Of a stretch of 64,000 nt of DNA, positions 14,001 through 27,022 are shown in pieces; the stretch's first letter is position 1; every line of letters starts with the position of its first letter. The notes below the pieces were generated by a model. It worked only from the letters and a program-made list of their open reading frames with translations, was not told where the DNA came from and did no database searches. The stretch covers positions 558,001-622,000 of the forward strand of contig BSYQ01000003.1 in the NCBI GenBank assembly GCA_030272585.1, given 5' to 3'. A program made the position numbers and the translations under genes. This DNA is from Bryopsis sp. KO-2023 (Eukaryota > Chlorophyta > Ulvophyceae > Bryopsidales > Bryopsidaceae).

Positions 14001-17000
14001 AAATATCAACCAGCAGGTCCAAGAACCTCTTGGTATCATCGAAAGTCAGCGTGGGAAGCTTGGTTGCCCGGACAGATCGCATTATGAAATTGCCCTCGTC
14101 TGTTTCTTCGATCTGCTCTTTGTTCTCCTTTTGTTCACGTGCCTACAAATATTACAAATATAGCTTAAGAAAAGAACGATTTTTTTTCATTTCCTTGTTT
14201 TTTGGGGGGGGAGGGGGGTCTTTGAAAAATAATACTGAACAAAAACAACGCTTTGGTCAGGGAAGATCCGAAGAATCAAATCTGAAGAAAGGCAAAATGA
14301 ACCTGGCACGTTTTGCAAAGCATATGTTCATTTCATTAACTTAATAGTTATTCTCATTAACTATTAATCATAATATTTTGTTTTTTCTTGGAAGGAGGGG
14401 GGGATAGCTTACATCTCTCAAGAGTTTTCCAGCTGTGGACAGCGTGGTTTTCAATGCTCTCAAACCCCAGTCATAGTGTTGCTGAGGTGACAGCAACTGT
14501 CTCGCCAAACTGAAAAGAGAAACCAGTTTTTGACCAAATCGCCTGGCGAGCTTGAAACCCTCGGACAGCAGCAGCACTTCTGCGATCAATTCATTATCGG
14601 GGACTGTCATGGCAACCGATCTGAAAAGCTGTTTCAGATTGTCTGGCAATTTTGACCTTCCACCATATCCCTTCCCTGCAGGGTTCATCGTGACGAAAAT
14701 TCCAGCGTTTTTGTTGACGCTTATGTTTTTGTTCAGAAAAACCATTTCGTGTTGGCCATCCTTCAAAGCACCCTGTTCAAAAAATGAGAAGAAAGACCTC
14801 TTAAAGAAGCTGATCAGACGAAAAAAACGTCTCTCTGGACTGACCAACTGTACAATCATCATGCCTCCCCCCCCCCCAAAAAAAAAGGAGAGAAAAAAAG
14901 ATATAACGAGGTAATGACAGCAGGCAAAAACAACAACACATCTGAAGGCCATACCTGGATCACTTGGATTTGCTGACTCACTGCTGACAACACTTCCTCC
15001 TCCAACCTGTTGAATTCATCGAAACAACCCCAGGCACCGCATCTCACCAGCCCGACAAAGATCCTCCCCATGCTTTTGAAGTCAAACTCTTCGTCGCAAT
15101 TGAACACCAACACTTGGCGTCCAAAAGCTTGCCCCAGAGCTTTCACCGATTCAGTCTTCCCCGTTCCAGCAGGTCCATAGGGATTTCCCCCATAACCCAG
15201 AGCCATGCCTTGTGTGAGCGTCAAGTAGCATTTGTCAGTGAGAGGGGTGTACACCAGTTTTGGAGCGTTGCCCTGGTATTCCCATGAGTAATCGAATTCG
15301 GCTTCCCCCATGCAGACAGAAACAGCTTTGTTTTGCCCAAGGTTGTGGTATTTCAGCTGTTTGCTCCAATGCCAGTCTTCCACAGCACTCACTCGATGCT
15401 CGATCAAACGCTCCACCACATCCAAGTAGTGAATGACGTCCAAAACCAGCGCCTGGATTTTTAATTGCATCACTCTGTACCCAGTCCAGTCAGACCCGGT
15501 GTATTCCATCAGCTGCGCTTGCAGTTGCTCTTTAAAATCCTGTAGCGCTCCGGCTTTGATCGCCGTTTCAGCTTTTTTGTTGAATCGAATGGCGTCCCCT
15601 AAACACAGAATTTGGCTGCACTGGAGTTTGAAAACTTGGGCCTTGAGATTTTCGGACAGCTGCTGAGACAGCGTCGTTTGCATGGCTGTGCACAAGCAAT
15701 TGATCCATTCTTCGATGGTTGCTGAGATTTTGACTGGGGAAAAAAAGTCCCCCCTCTCGCCTTCCACAGACAGCATCGAAGTTATTTCGGTTTGGTCATC
15801 CGTGAATAGAACCTGAAATAAGCCAATCAATAAGAACTTGAAAAAAAAATTGACTTCACATGTCAAATAATTTGGGCTGAAAATAAAGGTGCCCGTATCA
15901 ATTTAGGTGCAAAAACACCTGGTCAGACAGATGAGAAAAATGTGACTTCACTCTTTCACTCTTTTTTTTTTTCTTGAACAAAGCAAAAAAGGGGAGTGCG
16001 TGTGCGTCTATTCTTAACAAAATTTCCGCGTATTTTTTTTTTTTCACCTTGTGAATACCACCGAATATTTTTTTCAGATGTGCTTGAATGACCAGCGGGT
16101 TTTTGGACTGGCCGAGAATTTCCAGCAGGTCGTCATCCCCAATGAAATAGAATCTCGGAAAAGCTGTTCTTTTTTCCTCCAGGAAGTCGGCCAATGCTTT
16201 TTGACAAATCTCTAATTGAGTCAAAACCTGAGGGAGGTTTTCACTTATTCTTGGGATTTCAGCAAACCTCGCAACGTAGGGATCCCCCTGGAAAAAACAC
16301 CACGATTATAAAAACTAAATTAAGCAAACAGAAAAATGGTCATGTAAACAACGAGGGGAAAAAAAATAAATATTTCCCGTTAGGTTTCTTGACAGCAGGG
16401 AAAACGAAAAGCATATCAGGCCAAAATCTTACCTTTACTTGCACCATCAACTGGCGAAATTGCTCATCCACATTGGAAAATCTTGGCTGATGCTGTGGCA
16501 ACGCTCCCTTGGAAAAAATTGGCTCAAGGTACACCCATTTCCTTTGGATGTTTTTCAGATTACCCAGGCACTCCGACAGCGTCCCTAACCTCCGCTCCCA
16601 TACCTGGATCTCATCCTGAAATTGCAAAAAAATCCCCCACAAAAAACAATTTAATTTCAGACATGTTGCCCATCGGCTCTATTTTCACGATCAACCCGAC
16701 ATAAAGAAAGAATGCCTCTCACTTTTCACCAGTCAGATTACCTTCATGAGGTTGAAATACGGGGATTGGCGCAAACTTGCAGCCAAGCTCTGATTGTCCC
16801 CAACCTCCGTCAGCAAATTGCTCCAGTCTTTGATGAGACATACAGAACGGCGACCGGTACCCTCGCAAGTGTAATCCACCAGAACGAATTTCCGCTCGTA
16901 CCCCCAAGCATTCAACTCATCCAGAGCTTTTCTCAGCAAAGCCTCCCCTTGGGCCTGAGCAACATCCAGAGCACCAATATGTGATGAATTTCTTTTCTCA

Positions 17001-20000
17001 GTCGCATTTTCAACAACAGGAAGGGGATTGTGCTTCAGAAATTCAAACGGACTGAGCAACTTGTCCAATCAAACCCAACGATATAACTTTAGAAGATTTA
17101 AGATTTTGCCAAAGTTGTAAGGCAATATATCTCGAGCAAAAAATGGGCACCTGAGCATCAAGTGCTTTCAAGGCTTCCGCTTGTTGAATCAAAACGTCAG
17201 CTTTCCCCAGCCACACTGCCAGAGTCAAGTTTTCGACAGAAACTGCACCAGGCCCTTTGGTTTGAAGGTTGAGCAATCCAAAGAGCTGGGACCAATGCCT
17301 CCGATCCCAGCCGTTTCCTTTGACGTAAGTCAAGTTGGGCATGCATCTCCTGTATGTATCGATTTCCCTCATAACGATAAGAGCAACCGGATCCGTGCCA
17401 GAGCCCTCCATGGCTTTCGTCCATTTCGACAAAAAATCCTCGACTTTCCACAACTGAATGGCAGAAGAATCGAAATTAGGTTTGCTTTGCTTAAGAAAAT
17501 GACGTGGGCAAAGAAGAAATGAGCCATGAAAATGAAATATCGTGCTTTTGAATGGAGAACTGACCCGGTCCCTGATTGAAAGCCAGTCTTGACAGGCTAG
17601 CTCGTCCTTTTCGGTTTGGAATTCGCCGTATCGATTCCATTTTTCTTTCGTTGCATCGAGATCGCTCGAAACTTCATCCAGAGCAGAAAAATCTGGAGGG
17701 TCCATGCTGAAATGCTGACAATCCTACTGCCACACATACACATAGCAGTGTTTGGGAGGAGTTCGTGAAGCAAAAGCCAGACTCCCCCCCAGTTCTTTTC
17801 AAATTCGAAAAATTTCGAATTTCTGTTGCTTGAGGAGCAACGTTGTTTGAATTTACTTTTTTTTGCATCTTTTCGACGCTAAGGCCCCCCCACCCTCCCT
17901 CCACCGTCAAGAGGAAGGTTGAAAAAACTAGACTCAAAACAGTGTCGCCCCTGAATTGCTGACAAGGGGTGCAAGCACATACCCTCTCGATGCCAGCAGC
18001 TTCTTCTCGGAACTGTTCGAGTGACAGAGCAAACCCTTCTATCTGGGTCAGAATGATGGCTGGATCTCCTTGTGGAGCCCCTTTTGGTTTCAACTCATGC
18101 CATCTTGACGAAAGTCCAACGATTCGCCCACTGAATTCGTCGATCTGGTCATAGAAGTACATGCTGACATTTCATGGAGAAGAAAAGGCAGCCAAACTGC
18201 AGAAAGGTGGGGTGAAAAGACTATGTACATGGATTGAAGAGAATAATGATGTCTAGTTTTGAAAGGTCAGTCAGAGAATCTCAGCTATATGACGAACAGG
18301 AAGTAGGGAGGGAAAAAAGTAACTGAGGTTTTGAAATATACAACACATTGATGACACCAAAAAATGCTTTTTTTTTAACGAAGGGCAACAGGGTACCACT
18401 CGCTTTTCAACAAACCAGCTGTTTCGTTACTCTTCCCACAGTTTTTGAAAGGTGGAATGAGTTCTGGCCTCACCTGTTTGACGATATGATGTTGCAGCTG
18501 CTCTTTTCTTTCCTCCAATACTTGCCCATGCTGTTGCAACTGTGTCGTAAATCCTTCCCACTCATTGACAATCTCTTTCAAATCAACCACAGCGAACTGG
18601 GCTGCATTCCCCCCCCCAGCCATCTGTCTCAACAGCTTGTTTTTCTCTTCGACCCGCTTCCTTTGCTCCATCATTCTGGATAGATCCTTCACCAGGACCT
18701 GTGCCTTTTGCCTGGCTAGACCGATTTCCTCAATATTATTGGCTTCTGTTTTCAGCATTTCGTTCCCACTCCTCATGAATTCGACCACATCTTCTGCCTC
18801 TTGCACGGCCTTGAGAAAAACAGTTGAAATTTCTTCTTTTGAATATGGATTTTTTTCTCTTTTTGAAAAGAATGGGCTGGGATGGATGGAAAAGAAAAGC
18901 TAACCCCAACAGAAACACTCCGCAGATATCGTTTTCAAAAATCCAAAAAATACATTTTTTTTTTGCGGGTGGGTGGAGCTGGATGGTAACAACAATTTGA
19001 AGGAGAAAAAAGTCAACAAAATTTGGAATTCGGTTTTTTTTCTGGAAATAAATCATCGAATTAAAAGCCCATGAACGGTACATAAACTTTTGTTGCATTT
19101 TTTGTCACCTTTTTCCTGAGACTGGAGACCAACACCTCCTGCAACTTTTTCATGAGCTCATCTGTGGATGCCTTCAACGCTGCAATCGAAATCTTGTAGC
19201 AATCCACCTTCACCTCATTAGGTAATTTCTCGGCGTCTTTCGCAGCTGCTTTCAACACTTTGAAGTTCAGCACCCAGTCTGACACTTCATCAAGATTTTG
19301 CTCGGCGAAATCATCCAAATCCACAGTCCCCAGCGCCACCCAATCCTGCAATTAAAAAAAAAACAGTTAAAAACACCCTCTACTATCAATTCATTACCCT
19401 CAAGGGTCTTGCCACAACCAACACCAAATTTTCATTATGAAATTAAGGATACGAGGTTATTTTTGTTTTCCATAACTATACCTGATATTTTTTGAGCTCG
19501 TCAGACAGACGTCCAAACAGAGCTTCGACATCCCCATACACTTGGGCGATCCCTTCAGAATTTTCATTGATGATGTGTCTAAAAAAGCCAGGGCTTTCGC
19601 TGAGGTCGGAAACTCCGGTCAGAGTGAGGGGCAATTTCAGAAATACGTTCAGGTACTCCTTGTAATGTTTCGTCCGGAGCTCCTCCAGTGGCGGCTCAAA
19701 TTGCAGCCGCCGCTGCTTGAACACAATTTTGATCTCAACCTGAAACCACACAGAAAGCATTCAATCAAGTTATTTGACAGGCACCTTGCACACAGGAAGG
19801 AAGAAAAAAGAAAAACCACGAGTGTATTTCAGTAGATTTTAGAAATTTCACCACTGTTACGACCATATCGGACCTCTGGCAGCCCTTCATTGACATATTC
19901 CAAGCCTCTGGAGTATTGAGCATCGAGGGCTTTGTAAATTTGAAAATCCCAGTGCTGCCTCCAGGCCCTCTGTGAGTCCGCAGTGAAGCCGTCAGAGACC

Positions 20001-23000
20001 AGTCTCGAGAAAATGCCCCTAATTTCTTTTATTATCGAAATCCATTTGAATTTGTGGCGAACCACATCTGTGTTCATCAAGTCCAAGACTTTTTCCCCCA
20101 CGATCCCATGCCACTTACGAAGCGTCCTGCATAAGGGGCAAAAAAAAAAAGAAATAAAAAACATGATGGAAAATTATATTATCAGTCAGACTCTATCACA
20201 CCCCCAAGAAAATTTCGCACTCACCCTGGTAATGCAAAGAATGATGCCACAGTAGGAAATATCCATGAAAAAAAAACAGGATAATGGTTAAAGCAAAAAG
20301 CCTGAAATTTTGTTTTATGTTTTATGTTCCTTCGAACAACTGATGGTTAATTCACCACACCTGTTTTTTTCAGTCAATTTGTGAGAAACCTCTTCCAGCC
20401 TTTTTGCATAGCCCCCCAAGGCAAGCACATTTTTCCAAGTTATTTCCCTCCCCATGCCATCCCTGGGGTTCATCAAAACTTTTTCGAATTCTTCGGCATC
20501 TCTGAGCATCATGGGCTTTTGACAGGGGATCATTTGCGTCCCAATGTCGGAGTAAAAATTCGCAACTTGTTTGAGAACCAGGCCATATCTGAACAGCTTC
20601 CTAGCAGTTTCCTCCTCGGCCAGTACCTCTTTTTTAATTCGAAAGCCCAAACATTTCAAATGACGGACCTGAGAACATCGGGAGAAAAAAAACCTATAAA
20701 TAGATTGATCAAACGCCTACTCAAACAAGTTAAACATTGCCCGAAAAATTGAGATCCCATTGGTTTTTTTTTCTTTAAGAAGGAAATTTGCTGAAATTTT
20801 TTTGGAGCTCTCTCACCTCTTTCATAAGGGTAACCAGACCATCACCGAAATGAGTTTCCACCTTCCCAGTAACTTTGTCGAAACTCATCAACTCCCCTGT
20901 TTTCCATGTGTGCAAATCGTGCAGATTCCTTGAGACAGAATCCTAAATTTGATGAAACATCAAACAAAGAATAATAAGAAAACTGCAGCAGGACCCCAAA
21001 TGGCTCTTTTTAATTATTTTTCCTTTTTTTTTTCTGAATTAGAACAATGGTGCAATTGGAAGAGTCCCAAAAACGAACAGAAAATCAGAGCTAATAAAAA
21101 TAAATAAATTCAATCTACAAAAATATGTTTCGGGTGGGTAGATATCCATATACAAAAATGACGAATCAATATCTCTCTTTTAAGCCAGAAATTTCCACGC
21201 AAAATAAACCATGTGATATTTTTCGCCCATTTTGCACATGTCTTTTTTCACCACCTGCCAATTTTTGAATTGCTCATTGCTGAACTGCTCCACTTCTGAG
21301 TTCAGATCGTTAACTACACCAAGGCACCCCCTCAACGTCCCCAACCCATCCTCAGTTTCCGAACTCCCTCCCAATAGCGCACTGCTCCCCAAAACGTTTA
21401 TGGCATCTTTCGTTTGCTCCAGTTTTTTCTGTGCAGATTTTGCCCAACACAGATTTTGCACCACAGGGGGTAGGTTGCTGCCCACTGGTTTAGCTTCATT
21501 TTGACCATCTCGGTGCTGGTCAAATTCTTGTTGCAAATTTTCCAGATGCTTGTCAATCTGGCAGTTGATATCACCAAAGGAGGAAAAGAAATCAGCATTT
21601 GAAAGAGCTCATTCAACCTTGTAAATCCCTATCCACCTCAAAATTTTCGCTGGAATATAGATCAACAACTGCGCCCCCACCCAGCCAAAAGAAAAGAAAG
21701 AAAGAGAGAGAATTTTCGAGAAGGGAAAATGTGAAGGGTTTTCCTACTTGTGCAGAAAAGGCATCACGCTCAGGTTGAATCCCTTTTGAAATCGTTGGGC
21801 GAGAAAGCAGGCCACCAAATTTACGAAGCTCAGAAAAAATCTGATGCGGTTGGGCACCGACGGGAGCGCTCCTGTTCCCATGGGAACTCACCGCAGAGGA
21901 AAGCGATGGGATTAATTCGCTCCCTGAAAAATAGAAAAGAAAAAATCATGTCAATGAAACACTCTGGGCTTGCATTTTTCTGGCATTAAACAGCAGATAT
22001 TAAAAAACAAGTAGAGGTTATTTATGGAAGCTAATGGACGCAGCCAATATGATCACCCAGGGGTGAGAATGGTTTTTTCTTCATTTACGTTTCCTGGGTT
22101 TGCTGTTTTGAACTTGTTCGTTGTAGATTTGGCTGGTGATGGGACCAGGCACAAAAAAAAGGGAAAAAAAAATCAGCAAATTATCCACAAAAGCGCTTAC
22201 TTAGCATCTCCTTGAGTTTTCTCCCCACGCGCTCTTCCATTGGAGCTATTTTCATTTCATACTGCTCTCGAGCTGCCTCCCACGGGGCTTGGGTGTAGTC
22301 ACTAACTTGCAGAGCATTCACGAATCGAAAAGCTTGAAACACCCCTCGAAATCCTGCACTGGACAACTCTTGATCATCCAGCAATTGTGTCAGTTCATGG
22401 TGTGCTTCACGAATGTGGAAAATCTGTGAGGGAAAAGAATAAAAAAACACAAAAGCTTCAAGGTCAAAATCAACCCCAGGAGTCGATCGACCAACAAAGA
22501 AACGATCGAAAACCAGTTTTCGTTTTGGGGAGGGAAGAAACCCCGATTGTTCCCTTTTTCTCACTGATACACTTTTTCCAATGGAAAAAATCTGTGCACG
22601 AAACCTTTGAAAAATGGGGGAGCTGGACAATTTAAGCACACCTCGTCGATGCGCTCTTGAAATTGGACAACATAGGAATCTACGAATGGTTCCCCCTCCC
22701 ATGCATGCCCATTGTTATCGACCCCCATCGTCCAATCCTTTGTGAGCGACATGATTTCGCTTTCCCACAGAGAAAGAACATTTCCGGCAGACACCAGATG
22801 AGGCTTCAGCTCTCGAAACGATGACCCCCAGATATCAAACTCTTTCAATTGGTCCTTTTCACACACAACACATCAGCAAGATGAATTTGTACAATTCGTG
22901 CAAAGCCTTCTACATACGAGCGCTGAACCTGGGATATCTTCCCTCAGGAATTAAGCTACAGTTTTGAGTTCCAGCTTTATAGATATCAATTGAAAAGACA

Positions 23001-24759
23001 GTGGTGTTTGATTTTGTGTATGCATACAAGCAGGGAAAAAAAAATCGGAAATTTGGAGGTTGATCGAAGGGCACACCTGAATATATCCAACCCACTCAGC
23101 CCCGAGGACGGTAAAAAAATGCATCATTCGTTTTTGCTTGTAGGGCCAGCCTCGCCCAGGCGATCCGATTTTCCATGTTTCTCTTAAACATTGAACCACG
23201 ATGTCTACCAACTCTTTGACTTCCTCCCACCCTTTACAAGCTTGGTCCCTCAAACCAACGAGAGGCTCTTCCAGAGTGCCCAGCGTTCGCTGGATTTGGT
23301 GGATCGCTGACTGGGATGGCCCTGCAGCAAAACCAACAGAAATCATTCACTATTCTACAGCAACACATCTGGACATTGATGCGCTCTCTATTGTAATCGG
23401 GGTAATCCAATGTTTGTTCCACCAACTATGCTCGGCGCACTCACCCGAGGCATTTAATAGCTCAGTCCAGAATTTCAATTCGTCCAAGGGCCGAAGAATG
23501 TGCTGAGTAGCTTTCTCATCCTCCAACATATGCAACCCATTTTGGCTTGAATGTACCTGAAAGGCCAAACTCCCATCCAGCTCTCAATCAACATCCATTC
23601 ACGCCGGTTGGTTTTTGGCAGTACAATCCCAAAGCATACCTGAGGCTGACCTTGGCGGATATGGGCTCCCAAACCTGCCTCCAGCTGAACCACAATTTCC
23701 GATATTCGAGGGTCGACCTGGCCATCGCCTTCGCATCGAATGGCTGGACCATAGGTAGACTGTATGGCATGGTAGAAACTGAACCACAACATCTCAGGCT
23801 GAAAGGATATTCATGAAGCAAATATGTACTTACATATATTGCTCTGTTATATTCGATTCGGAGTGCTTTAAGGGGGAAAATGACATTGATGTTTCAAGGA
23901 TTACCTGGTTGCAGGCGATGCTGAAATTGAAGTGATCATCAAGCTTTGTGGAATATCTTCCATGCGTATCGGGCCGGAGCGCAGTTTCGTCATGACAAGC
24001 TGTGGAATATTCGGTTCTAAGTTAGCCGATCATATCACATCCCGATCAATCAAAGCTGGAAATGAATTTCCTTGAGGCAATGTTCTCCAACTGCAACCAT
24101 TCCCAGCACCTGGTATTCATTTGAGCCTTCGGCCCCTGGTTGGTTTGAGAGCTGAATGGACATTCGACCGCTGTCCAGCCCTGACACTCCAGCCTGTGTG
24201 GAAACACAACACCCTCAATGCTGTTGGATGTGCCATGGGTGAAGAGAAATCAACATTCAAACCTCTTTGCGTTGATGTTCCAGTGCATGCATGCACAATA
24301 TCCATGCATTGTCCATGCAGGATACAGGCATGCATGTGCATCTCATCTCATTCGACATGCATCCCCCCACCTTGAGAATGGATGTTGAGGAACCATCCAG
24401 AAAGGCAGAAATCGCATTCCCTTCATCACGATTCAGGGCATCCAATGCAGCTGCCTGGTTTCCAATCAACACGAAGGATTTATGTCATCTGCCATTCATA
24501 ATATGAAGAAAGAAAGATCCTTCTCTTTTGAACCCCCAGCAAATGTTGCATCAATCAGTGGTATGAGACGCTTTTCGACGACTTTTCGAGCATGAACAGA
24601 CGTCACGGCCTCCAAGGTGAGATACTGCTGCTCAATAACACCGCCTTCCCATCAGTCGAGTGAACCATTCGACAATACCTTCCGGTCGGGAGGGGCAACT
24701 GCTTCGGCAATCAAGTTCACGACATGAGTTTTTCGGGGATCCTCTCCCTGGGCTGGCAT
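1805..24759 (-). CDS. DYNC2H1: cytoplasmic dynein-2 heavy chain (retrograde IFT motor), >40 exons
   Basis: Motor subunit that hydrolyses ATP to carry IFT trains from ciliary tip to base. Pieces follow one another from right to left in the family order: N-terminal tail from the ATG at 24759 (MPAQGEDPRKTHVVNL), linker (about 16-17 kb), AAA1 (14955..15812), AAA2 (13338..13684), AAA3 (11718..11947), AAA4 (near 10.0 kb), coiled-coil stalk with the microtubule-binding domain (6.9-9.1 kb), AAA5/6 and the C-terminal domain. It is dynein-2 rather than axonemal or dynein-1. Evidence for that is the AAA1 segment FNCDEEFDFKSMGRIFVGLV, the C-terminal HPDTFLNALRQYTAR, and a last exon (1805..2011, 68 codons) ending QWILAGLAIFLQD, all of which parallel DYNC2H1. 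Introns are GT-AG, typically 60-200 bp with T-rich 3' ends. I saw no stop or frameshift that the introns do not explain, but I did not assemble every junction. Confidence 0.97.
8016..8309 (-). other. dynein-2 stalk tip exon (microtubule-binding domain)
   Basis: This exon encodes the end of the first stalk coiled coil and the start of the microtubule-binding domain. Visible landmarks are IRSLKMPPEAIRDVLEGVLL, the segment DTSWKNMKKFL, and YDARRITPDIRSKV. The following exon (right end near 7.84 kb) continues with AAAPLAAWVKANIAFSRV, the usual beginning of the returning coiled coil. Heptad-rich stalk sequence lies on both sides (8.56-9.12 kb and 6.95-7.56 kb). Confidence 0.9.
10051..10074 (-). 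other. AAA4 Walker A of dynein-2, Lys replaced (GSSGIGRR)
   Basis: The AAA4 phosphate-binding loop reads GSSGIGRR, so the usual Lys-Thr/Ser after the third glycine is Arg-Arg. AAA1 (GPAGTGKTE, 15150..15176) and AAA2 (GPSGSGKST) are canonical. AAA3 (GPEGCGKAK, 11921..11944) keeps the lysine but has Ala after it. From memory of the family, GxxGxGRR in AAA4 is also usual in dynein-2 of other organisms, so this looks inherited and not a local defect. Confidence 0.8.
11345..11382. repeat. perfect 11-bp inverted repeat in a dynein intron
   Basis: CTGCATGCATA at 11345..11355 is followed after 16 bases by its exact reverse complement at 11372..11382, which could form a hairpin in the pre-mRNA. Two further TGCATGCA palindromes lie in introns of the same gene: a 20-bp perfect palindrome at 2966..2985 and a 14-bp one at 24283..24296. 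Confidence 0.8.
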
Positions 24760-25193
24760 TTTTCAGCGACAAGGATCCCGTCTTGTTCGAGGTTTAAGTT
24801 CGCGCTCTGTGCTATGTGTGGAAGGAAATCAGGCTGTGATATTGAGGGGCTTTCTGTTGGGTGGGTATGTTCAAAATGAATGATGGGTTGGGTTAAGGAA
24901 GCTTAATGACGATTAACTTCATTCATCCTAATTTTCTAAGAAATTCACATTTTGATAAGAACAAGAAAAACACAGAAGAATGCACAAGTCTCATGCTGAA
25001 CTGCAACAAGGCATCAGATCACATCAGATCATACATGCATTCTTTCCTTTGTTTGAACGGAATAATTTTTGTTTTAAATAAAATTTTGATGCCCAACTCC
25101 TGGGGATGTAAGACTCTCATTCTTGGCCCATACACTTTACTAGATCAAATCTTCCCCCTCCTCCCAAATAGTTCATTGGCTTTCCATGCCTCC
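24760..25193. other. intergenic between two minus-strand genes
   Basis: This 434-bp gap lies between the stop of the 419-residue gene and the dynein ATG, and must carry the dynein promoter and 5' leader. It is moderately AT-rich. I see no other gene or repeat. Confidence 0.6.
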
Positions 25194-27022
25194 CTACATA
25201 TCCACTTCTTCGTTTGAAACTTCCACAAGAACCCCTCCCCTTTTGTAAATCGAGTCCAAAGTTTCCCCAAGAAATCCCTCGAAAGGGTCGTGCCTTTTTT
25301 TCATCGTGTACATGTGGTAAGCGATGCACAGGATCAATTTCTCGAATTCGTTGTAGTTCAGTTCGATGGGCTGGGGCTGCAAAATGAAATTTTCCATCTC
25401 GTTCTGGGGTTGTTTCGCCACAATCGTCAGCAAAGCTAATTCCTGGAAGGAAAACTCCCGAAGCAGCAGGTTCCATTTCGTCAAATGATTGCACAGATAT
25501 TTCAAATCCACCCTGACTTCGTAAGATCGAATTCTCTTCAGCTGGCAAGAATCCAGCGTCTGTTCGGTTAACCGCCTTCCCTTCTTGAGGAGTAGTTCGG
25601 TCCCTGGTGTATAGGCATTGTAGAATTTCTCCATTTTCTTTGAGAATTCCGGGAATATGTTCGCTGCGAAACATCTATCCATCAGAGAGTCCAACATCGC
25701 CGAAAGGGATGTGGTCGAAGCTGCTTCCTCACCATTCTCAGCCAAAAATCTGGAGTGAGAAAACCACCAGCAATGCCAAAGGCATATTGTCAGTTTTTCC
25801 TGAAGTAAATTCGCAACTCCTGCTTTTTGCGAGGGCCAAATTGTCTGAGAAGGATATCTCAGAGAACTCAAGTTTTTTGGTTGATTGTCAAATTGATGCA
25901 AGCAAACAGGAACTGTTCTTTGCCATTCATATTCCATAGAGATGGACTGTACTGTCTTTTTGTTTCTTTCTTTTTAAAGGCCATTGCCCATATTCTTATG
26001 ATGCAATTATTTTCTGCTGCGATCCGGGAAACTACCTGTGGAAAGCAACATGGACGATTGCCAAGAAAAAATCAATCAAGTCGAAAGTCGATGCTCCAAG
26101 AGCATCCACTTTCCTGTCCAATGACCTTGCTGCCGTCGCAACGTTGGGAAAGATTTCATCCACCTTCTCATATGGAAACCTGGGGGTAATCACCTTGGCT
26201 GCCTAACACCACACCAAAGAAAAAAGTCCATATTTTGCTGTACTGAGATCAAAAACTTCATTTTTTCAACCCAATAGTTAGAAAACGCCCCTCATACCTG
26301 CATCAATGTCCGAAATTGTGTCATTATCATTCTGCCAATGGTGTCGGGATTTTTCTGGCCATCGCATTCGTAGTACAAAAACGTTGCTTGCAAAGCACCA
26401 GCATATTTCACGAGAATCTCTTTCACTCTGGCCAGGTCTTCCATTCCGCTGCTGGGGTCCTGCTCTGGGTGAAGTTTGGACAGCAACACACCCCCACCCT
26501 CCGTTTTCAAATCCAGCTCAGTCAGCCATGCATCATGTGGGGGCAGCTCCTCCCCACCTTCGCCCCATTTGAATGGAGGAGTCGAAGGCCGGCCATCCCA
26601 TCTAAGCAACAAACAACTCCATGTGAAGCTTCAATTCATTCTGATATTAGACAAGATTGCTGTACATTTGCAAGGTCCATCTGCTTTCCTCACCAGACCG
26701 GATCACTTGCTGTACTGTTTTTTCGATTCGACTCCTGAGTAAGGGCCTAAGTATTGTAAATTTGCTGGAGAATGTGCTATTCTGCAAGTAAAGTTGCTAC
26801 CTGGCTGATCATACGTCGGAGCTTGGAGTAGTACCTTGCCCGGTATGCCAGAGGCCCATCAGAATACTCCACGTGGAGTTCGGATCCATCTTGACACAGC
26901 TCATTGAGGACGATGTCGACATCCAGAAGCTGCCCATCTTTGTTCATGACAGACTGGGGAACAAACCTCCCAGACACCAGCCCTAAGATGCAATCAAATT
27001 GTGGATTAGTAAGAACGTACAT
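25194..27022 (-). CDS. unidentified conserved-looking protein, 419 aa, five exons including an 11-nt microexon
   Basis: I do not recognise the family. Exons by position: 26801..27022, 26699..26709, 26298..26601, 26036..26202, 25194..25749. They sum to 1260 nt with every phase matching, and all introns are GT-AG; the first four measured are about 91-166 bp. The start is a true ATG at 27022. The protein is soluble, mixed alpha-helical, with no signal peptide, membrane helix or clear domain motif. The C-terminal third is rich in Leu and aromatic residues (segments FDLIDFFLAIVHVAFHRF and EFEKLILCIAYHMYTMKKRH), which suggests a helical repeat or EF-hand-like pair without calcium ligands. It is divergent from TRM5 and directly upstream of the IFT dynein. 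A ciliary role is only a guess from that neighbourhood. Confidence 0.75.
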
